64,000 nt of DNA from Faecalibacterium sp. (GTDB lineage: Bacteria > Bacillota > Clostridia > Oscillospirales > Ruminococcaceae): positions 1 through 64,000 of the forward strand of contig JARHYC010000011.1 in NCBI GenBank assembly GCA_029264955.1, in the 5' to 3' direction. Within the stretch, counting starts at the first letter, position 1; the number at the start of each line of letters is the position of its first letter. The notes beneath the pieces are model-generated. The model searched no databases and was not told the DNA's origin. It worked only from the letters and a program-made list of their open reading frames with translations. The position numbers and the translations under genes were made by a program. Shown here one piece after another: positions 59,326 through 64,000 of the stretch.

Positions 59326-61287
59326 TTACAGGGTGTTTGCAGAATCCGGATAAATGCCCTGCTGCTTAAGCAAAGCGCGCAGTTCTGCCGGCGGATCATC
59401 CAGAACGGGAATTGCACCGTCCACGTTTTCGTTTAACCAGTTCATGTGAATAATTTCTTCCGGAGTAAAGGAATTGCTGTCCGTTTTTACCACACGACCG
59501 GTATTGGTAATGATACGTCCCACGAAAGGATCATACTCGCAGCTGCGAATGTGTCGAGTGATTAGATCCAGTAAATGCCGGGATACGTCAGGCAAGGCAT
59601 CCGTGTGATGCAGTTCTACTGCCTCAGCACTCATGCCCCACCAGTAGCTGATGCCGTGGAAACCATCACCGCCATCCGTTTCCCAGGCTCCGTTCAGGAT
59701 ACTGCGGATAATGTGCTGATAAATGTTGCCCCAGTGCCAGACGGGATAAGCGATTTCTTCCAGTGAACCATCCGCATGGCGACGGCACAGCCCATAGTAG
59801 GTAGCTTGGCTTCGGGGGTGGGGGGCTTTCTGGTCACGACCGGAAAATACCGTAATATCCGGCCGATCGGAAAAGTCGAGCGGTTTGCCGTTCGGCTGAC
59901 ATTGCCAACGCAAGATAACGCGGGCATCGGGACGCACAGCTTGCAGACCACGTGCGAATGCGTTTACAGCGGAACACACACCGTATAACGGGTAGTTTGC
60001 AATGTAGCCGACCTGCGGGGTTTGGGTCAGCATACCAGCCAGAATACCCATCAAATACTTGGCTTCGTAGATACGGCAGGAATAGGTGCGCACCAGCGGG
60101 TGCGGCTGGAGCAGCGAACAGTTCAGGATTTTGACTTGTGGGTGCCGTGCAGCTACTTTCAAGCAGGCGGGCATCATTTCGCTGCTTGTCGCAAAAATCA
60201 CATCCGCACCACCGCGGGCGGCTGCTTCGATTTCCGCTTCGTCATACAGCCCGCACTCGGCGTTTTCAATAAATGTGATATTGATTTGATCTTCAAATGC
60301 CTGCTCTAGGGATTCCTTTGCCAGACGATGCCCGGCTGCCCATGCGCTGACTTCCGGGCTGCGGTCCTGAATAAATACAACATTCAGCGGGGTCTGGCGG
60401 GGCTGACGGCGAGGGAAGAACGACTGGAACAGCGGCTGCGAGGCAGGTTTGGGAGAAAGACTGGGTTCCAGAGAAACCTCGACCGTTTTATGATGTGCCA
60501 GAATTTCAATTTCACTCCAGAGCTTTTGCAAGTCGTCTCGAATTTGTACCTGCGTTTGCTGCAGGGCATCTGAATAGCGATGAAAACTCAGATAGACCAG
60601 AATCGCATCCCCTGTGGTCAACTGCAAGTCGGCACCGCCCAGTGCAAGAAATTCCCGATGGAACAGTGTATAGAAATAGAAGAAGTTTGCACGGTCGTCG
60701 CTGGTCCATGTTTCCTGTGCGCCTTTACAGACAACGGTTTGCAGCCGCATAAAAGAACCTTCGCGGGAGAAGTACAGGTAATTGATTTTGGACAGGCGGT
60801 AAAATGCCATAAATTCATAATAGATACGAATTTCGGGAGAATCTGTCAGTGGAGGAATCAGGCGAATGACTTCTGCTTTGACAGAAGCTGCATGACAGTA
60901 GCTCAACACGGAAACACGTTTGTTGCCTTCCTGCACATAAAAGCGGTTTAAAAATTCATACGCCCGGATGGGCTGCTGAATCCCCTCGTTCAGGTGGGCT
61001 TCATACAGCGTACACCATTTAGTGGCAAATTCGGTGTTCAGTTCCAGTAAGGGGAGAAAACCAGATGAAAAGGCGGTGTGTCGTCCACCGGTTTTGGTTC
61101 CGGCAATACTTTCCATTGGAATACTGACAAGCCCTAGACTTTCCTGCGTGGCAATCGGTGTGTTTTCCAGAATATCATCCAGCACGGTCAAATATGGGTT
61201 TTTGCCCTGATTGACTCGGGCACGATATTGCTTTTTCGCTTGGCGCAAGGCAGATTGATATTCCTGCTTGGCATCGGCCAAAGACAT
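59326..61287 (-). CDS. Cytosolic BMP/PnrA-like binding protein with N-terminal ParB/Srx-like region
   Basis: 653 aa and no signal peptide or lipobox. The N-terminal 145 residues start with a helical KKQYRARVNQGKNPY region, then ESLGLVSIPMESIAGTKTGGR and YEFLNRFYVQEGNKRVSVL, which looks like the ParB/sulfiredoxin fold (the QEGNKR segment replaces the usual DGNHR). Residues 150-265 are helical. After a Pro/Gln-rich linker (about 280-300), residues 300-600 resemble the BMP/Med/PnrA ligand-binding family (VVFIQDRSPEVSAWAAGHRL, GADVIFATSSEMM, YLMGILAGMLTQTPQVGYIA). PnrA proteins bind purine nucleosides; Bacillus Med activates comK. The protein may be an intracellular nucleoside sensor. Confidence 0.75.
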   Translation of the reverse strand: MSLADAKQEYQSALRQAKKQYRARVNQGKNPYLTVLDDILENTPIATQESLGLVSIPMESIAGTKTGGRHTAFSSGFLPLLELNTEFATKWCTLYEAHLNEGIQQPIRAYEFLNRFYVQEGNKRVSVLSYCHAASVKAEVIRLIPPLTDSPEIRIYYEFMAFYRLSKINYLYFSREGSFMRLQTVVCKGAQETWTSDDRANFFYFYTLFHREFLALGGADLQLTTGDAILVYLSFHRYSDALQQTQVQIRDDLQKLWSEIEILAHHKTVEVSLEPSLSPKPASQPLFQSFFPRRQPRQTPLNVVFIQDRSPEVSAWAAGHRLAKESLEQAFEDQINITFIENAECGLYDEAEIEAAARGGADVIFATSSEMMPACLKVAARHPQVKILNCSLLQPHPLVRTYSCRIYEAKYLMGILAGMLTQTPQVGYIANYPLYGVCSAVNAFARGLQAVRPDARVILRWQCQPNGKPLDFSDRPDITVFSGRDQKAPHPRSQATYYGLCRRHADGSLEEIAYPVWHWGNIYQHIIRSILNGAWETDGGDGFHGISYWWGMSAEAVELHHTDALPDVSRHLLDLITRHIRSCEYDPFVGRIITNTGRVVKTDSNSFTPEEIIHMNWLNENVDGAIPVLDDPPAELRALLKQQGIYPDSANTL

Positions 61288-61360
61288 AAAAATCCCTCCT
61301 TATCAAAAATATAATTCTATGCTCAGTTTAGCACAAAAATACACGGACTGCGAGATGCAG

Positions 61361-61389
61361 TTGATTTTATCTGTCGTTTTCGGTAGGAT
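61361..61389 (+). promoter_or_regulatory. Promoter of the DUF1643-PAP2 pair
   Basis: TTGATT (61361-61366) and TAGGAT (61384-61389), 17-bp spacer, about 41 bp before the ATG. It is moderately good. Confidence 0.5.
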
Positions 61390-61429
61390 AGAGTTGAAAA
61401 GATTTACAGATCCGGAAAGGAACAATACT

Positions 61430-61993
61430 ATGGAAGTGGAAATAATCCCGACTTTGGAAGCTGGCGAATACGCAGGGGAGCAGTGGCTGTATGAGCCGCA
61501 TGTGTATATGCCGTATCGTTATGTGCTGGGGCGCCCAGGTAAGAAGCCGCTGGTGTGTATTGGAATCAATCCCAGCACAGCACAGCCTGGTGCGCTGGAT
61601 CCTACCTTGAAAAGTGTAGAACGTCTGGCGAAGAACAATGGCTTTGACAGCTGGATCATGTTTAATGTGTATCCGCAGCGTGCTACAGATCCTAATGATA
61701 TGGATAAAGTACCGGATATGGAGTTGCACAAAGAGAATCTGCGTTGGCTGAAAGCAATGCTGAACGAAACGGAGCCGACCATGTGGGCTGCATGGGGCAC
61801 ACTGGTAGAAAAACGCCCCTATCTGCCGGATATGATGCGCGATATGGTAGAGCTGACCCGTGAGAAGAATGTGCCTTGGGTGCATATCGGTAAAATCAGC
61901 AAAAAGGGACATCCCCATCATCCGTTATATTTGCGTAAGGATGCAGTTCCGGAACCGTTTGATATGGATTACTATCTGGATACCTGCTTTTAA
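61430..61993 (+). CDS. DUF1643 family protein
   Basis: 187 aa from ATG 61430 (AAAGGAAC upstream); the longer frame overlaps the promoter. The DUF1643 core is recognisable: LVCIGINPSTAQPGALDPTL, then the FDSWIMFNVYPQRATDPNDM segment, and a C-terminal VHIGKISKKGHPHHPLYL. The fold resembles uracil-DNA glycosylases, with INPSTA at the active-site position, but no activity has been shown that I know of. It is followed by a PAP2 gene after 9 nt and is probably co-transcribed. Confidence 0.85.
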   Translation: MEVEIIPTLEAGEYAGEQWLYEPHVYMPYRYVLGRPGKKPLVCIGINPSTAQPGALDPTLKSVERLAKNNGFDSWIMFNVYPQRATDPNDMDKVPDMELHKENLRWLKAMLNETEPTMWAAWGTLVEKRPYLPDMMRDMVELTREKNVPWVHIGKISKKGHPHHPLYLRKDAVPEPFDMDYYLDTCF

Positions 61994-62002
61994 GGAGAAA
62001 CC

Positions 62003-62500
62003 ATGAATCCCGAAGAATATCAAAAAATCTATACATGGTTCAAACAACGCCCCACAGCATATCGCGTGCTGAAAATCGCAACCGCTGGTTTACCGCTGGT
62101 TACGGCAGCCAGCTATGGCATTTTACTGCTAAGCTTATTTTTGCTGCCGGACCGAACCAACGCAGAACTGTTGCGAGCAATTTTTGTGCCAGCAGTAATA
62201 TTTCTGGCAGGCAGCCTGCTGCGCCGCTGGTATAATGCGCCTCGGCCCTATGAAAAAGGGATCGAGCCATTGATTCCCAAACGGACTAAGGGTCAATCCT
62301 GCCCCAGCCGTCATGCATTGTCTGCAGGCGTGATTGCAGCGGTCTGGCTAGTCCTTTACCCGACAGGCGGGGTGCTGGCGCTGGCTTTGGCATTGGGTGT
62401 TTGCGTGACACGGGTTTTGGCTGGTGTGCATTCTGCATGGGATGTAACAGCAGGGCTTCTGTTTGGTCTGGGATTTGGTCTGCTGGGAATGTTATTATAA
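62003..62500 (+). CDS. PAP2 family membrane phosphatase
   Basis: 165 aa with four to five membrane segments. The three phosphatase motifs are present: RRWYNAPRPYEKG (KxxxxxxRP-like, with Arg in place of Lys), CPSRHALSAG (motif 2 with Cys preceding PSRHA), and RVLAGVHSAWDV (SRxxxxxHxxxD-like). It likely removes phosphate from lipid diphosphates or phosphatidate. AAGGAGAA precedes the ATG. A second PAP2 gene lies about 420 bp downstream across two tRNA genes. Confidence 0.9.
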   Translation: MNPEEYQKIYTWFKQRPTAYRVLKIATAGLPLVTAASYGILLLSLFLLPDRTNAELLRAIFVPAVIFLAGSLLRRWYNAPRPYEKGIEPLIPKRTKGQSCPSRHALSAGVIAAVWLVLYPTGGVLALALALGVCVTRVLAGVHSAWDVTAGLLFGLGFGLLGMLL

Positions 62501-62605
62501 AGAAGATACAAAAGAATAAAATATCGTTGAATCATTATATTGTTGGCGGCATGAGCAGAAAATAAAAATAAATCGAAAAAAACAAAATAAAATTTCAAAA
62601 AGCGC

Positions 62606-62634
62606 TTGACAATATATGGGGGCTATGTTATTAT
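62606..62634 (+). promoter_or_regulatory. Promoter of the tRNA operon
   Basis: TTGACA (62606-62611) and TATTAT (62629-62634), 17-bp spacer, about 38 bp before the first tRNA. The gap 62501-62918 contains only this promoter, the two tRNAs and their terminator. Confidence 0.88.
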
Positions 62635-62672
62635 ACTACTCGCAACGTGTCCCACGCGGGACGATTCCTCGT

Positions 62673-62746
<74 letters not shown>

Positions 62747-62749
62747 TAT

Positions 62750-62828
62750 GGTGCTTTTAGCGTAGCCGGTCTAACGCGCCAGATTGTGGTTCTGGAGATC
62801 GTGGGTTCGAATCCCACAAGGCACCCCA
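62750..62828 (+). tRNA. tRNA-His (GTG anticodon)
   Basis: 79 nt including the extra G(-1) and encoded CCA. Acceptor GTGCTTT pairs with AAGGCAC, and G(-1) faces C73, the identity element for HisRS. The anticodon stem CCAGA/TCTGG holds TTGTGGT with anticodon GTG. T-arm GTGGGTTCGAATCCCAC. It is 3 nt after tRNA-Arg. Confidence 0.96.
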
Positions 62829-62832
62829 CCAA

Positions 62833-62866
62833 AAACCTCTGCTTTGCAGCAGAGGTTTTTTGTTTT
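62833..62866 (+). terminator. Terminator of the tRNA operon
   Basis: AACCTCTGCT pairs with AGCAGAGGTT around TTGC, followed by TTTT. Confidence 0.88.
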
Positions 62867-62918
62867 ATCTGACAATCTGTTTTGTCGGTTCGTCCTTATA
62901 ACAAAGAAAGAGGTATAT

Positions 62919-63446
62919 ATGGGCTGGGAGTTTGCAGTTTTGGATTGGATGCAGGCGAATTGGCGCGGTCCGTGGCTGGATGTAATCGTACCGTTTTTTT
63001 CATCTTTATGGGATTGGGGTATCCCTTGGTTTTTACTGACAGCAGTGTTGCTTTGGTATAAACCCACCCGTAAAGTTGGTTGTTGTGTTTTATGTGCAAT
63101 CGGAGTGGAATTACTAGTGGTGTCGCTAGGTATCAAACCACTGGTTGACCGCCTGCGCCCCTGCGACATCAATTTAGCGGCTGACAAGTTGGTACCACGC
63201 CCCAGATCCGCGTCTTTTCCGTCCGGGCATACGGCACAGGCATTTGCAGTAAGCGGTGCGCTGTATTTCTGCCGCAGTAAATGGTTTGTACCGGTTGCAG
63301 TACTTTCTGCGTTGCTGGCACTTTCCAGATTGTATCTGTATGTACATTTTCCTACTGATGTTGCGGCTGGGATGTGGATTGGCTGGTTGTGCGGCTGGGC
63401 CGCGGTGGTGCTATGCCGTCGTCGGAAAATACAAAAAGCCAAATAA
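62919..63446 (+). CDS. PAP2 family membrane phosphatase (second copy)
   Basis: 175 aa from ATG 62919 (AGAAAGAGG upstream). About five membrane segments. Phosphatase motifs: GIKPLVDRLRPCD (KxxxxRP), ASFPSGHTAQAFA (PSGH), and SRLYLYVHFPTDVAAG (SRxxxxxHFxxD). These are more canonical than in the other PAP2 gene at 62003. Likely an undecaprenyl- or phosphatidyl-phosphate phosphatase. The two share little obvious sequence beyond the motifs, so they are not a recent duplication. Confidence 0.92.
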   Translation: MGWEFAVLDWMQANWRGPWLDVIVPFFSSLWDWGIPWFLLTAVLLWYKPTRKVGCCVLCAIGVELLVVSLGIKPLVDRLRPCDINLAADKLVPRPRSASFPSGHTAQAFAVSGALYFCRSKWFVPVAVLSALLALSRLYLYVHFPTDVAAGMWIGWLCGWAAVVLCRRRKIQKAK

Positions 63447-63513
63447 GAGGCGGTACGGAGAAAAATAATGGTTGCTTAAATCGTAAAAAGAGCTTCCTTT
63501 TTCCGGGAAAGAC

Positions 63514-63542
63514 TTGCATGATGCGGATAAATCAGATAAAAT
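63514..63542 (+). promoter_or_regulatory. Promoter of the MATE transporter gene
   Basis: TTGCAT (63514-63519) and TAAAAT (63537-63542), 17-bp spacer, 38 bp before the ATG. Confidence 0.6.
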
Positions 63543-63580
63543 GATACTTCATGCGAAAATACAAAAAGAAAGGAAGCAAT

Positions 63581-64000
63581 ATGAACCGTACATTTTGGAA
63601 ACGATATGTAGGCGACCGTACTTTTTACCGTGACTTATTCCTTTTGATTTTCCCCATGATGGTCCAGCAGGGAATTACCAATTTGGTAAACCTGTTAGAC
63701 AATTTAATGGTGGGCAGCTTGGGTACGGCACCGATGAGTGGCGTAGCCATTGTTAACCAGCTGTTTTTTGTTTACATGATGACGCTGTTTGGCATGAACA
63801 GTGGCATTTCTATTTTTGGTGCACAGTTTTATGGCAGCGGCGATTTCAAAGGAATGCGGAGCGCAACGCGTCTGAAACTCGTTTGCAGCGTTGTTATTAC
63901 AGTTGCGTTCACCCTTGGATTGATTGCCTTTGGGCCACAGCTGATTGGACTGTTTTTACATGAGACAGCCAACGATGCAGCGTCTATGGCGCTTACGATG
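63581..64000 (+). CDS. MATE family efflux transporter (partial, runs off the window)
   Basis: The first 140 codons are present; AAAGGAAG precedes ATG 63581. It begins MNRTFWKRYVGDRTFYRDLF and shows the MATE N-terminal half: FPMMVQQGITNLVNLLDNLM, then GVAIVNQLFFVYMMTLFGMN and ISIFGAQFYGSGD. These proteins have twelve membrane segments and export drugs or metabolites in exchange for Na+ or H+. About two thirds of the gene lie beyond 64000. Confidence 0.9.
   Translation, partial: MNRTFWKRYVGDRTFYRDLFLLIFPMMVQQGITNLVNLLDNLMVGSLGTAPMSGVAIVNQLFFVYMMTLFGMNSGISIFGAQFYGSGDFKGMRSATRLKLVCSVVITVAFTLGLIAFGPQLIGLFLHETANDAASMALTM

Noticed and set aside
63492..63577. Long-range pairing GCTTCCTTT (63492) with AAAGGAAGC (63569) to hide the MATE ribosome binding site
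   Set aside because: The left arm lies upstream of the predicted promoter (63514-63542), so it would not be in the transcript.

Overview
The window looks like a chromosomal segment of a low-to-mid GC Gram-positive anaerobe of the class Clostridia, most likely in the Oscillospiraceae/Ruminococcaceae (Faecalibacterium/Gemmiger/Subdoligranulum-like). The reasons are gene order (infC-rpmI-rplT; dprA-topA-trmFO; plsX-rnc-smc-ftsY; yhbY-nadD-yqeK-LCP-rsfS-leuS), AddAB instead of RecBCD, a SpoIIR gene, formate-tetrahydrofolate ligase, and strong Shine-Dalgarno sites with TTGACA/TATAAT-type promoters. The assignment is an inference from family knowledge; no 16S gene is present.

Region 1 (about 1-7.6 kb) is accessory DNA and a graveyard of mobile elements. 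It holds a relaxase-like fragment fused to a zinc-ribbon fragment, a 39-nt inverted repeat, a tnpV pseudogene with one in-frame TGA, and a ParA cut off after its N-terminal half. Among these sit apparently intact cargo genes: a BlaI repressor/BlaR1-like M56 protease pair with a readable promoter-operator, a CDF cation transporter and a small membrane protein. Region 2 (6.5-10.7 kb) is a catabolic-looking locus: an AraC regulator divergent from a GPH sugar symporter, followed by an intracellular type-B carboxylesterase.

Region 3 (10.8-61.3 kb) is core chromosome. It includes ruvX, a cyclophilin lipoprotein, a DUF1292 protein, a 6S-like RNA, a cysteine-less thioredoxin-fold protein, an Lrp/aminotransferase/DUF362 operon, ispE, spoIIR, addBA, infC-rpmI-rplT behind an attenuated leader, dprA-topA-trmFO, plsX-rnc-smc-ftsY-rdgB, yhbY-nadD-yqeK-LCP-rsfS-leuS, rpsU, yqeG with an AP-endonuclease-like gene, efp, a ZTP-type riboswitch controlling fhs, a cysteine desulfurase-thiI pair, cinA, and a previously unremarked-looking CinA paralogue. 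On the minus strand at 58-61.3 kb lie a lipoprotein, a phosphoesterase, and a cytosolic PnrA/BMP-like protein with an N-terminal ParB/Srx-like part.

Region 4 (61.4-64 kb) has a DUF1643 gene, two PAP2 phosphatases that flank tRNA-Arg(TCT) and tRNA-His(GTG), and the start of a MATE transporter running off the window end.

The observations I rate highest are: the membrane-anchored, catalytically dead-looking CinA paralogue directly behind cinA; the spoIIR ribosome binding site buried in the 3' arm of an intrinsic terminator; the ParB-like/BMP fusion without a signal peptide; the 6S-like RNA whose end can fold two exclusive ways; and the cysteine-less thioredoxin-fold protein next to it. No CRISPR array, rRNA operon or intact phage was seen.
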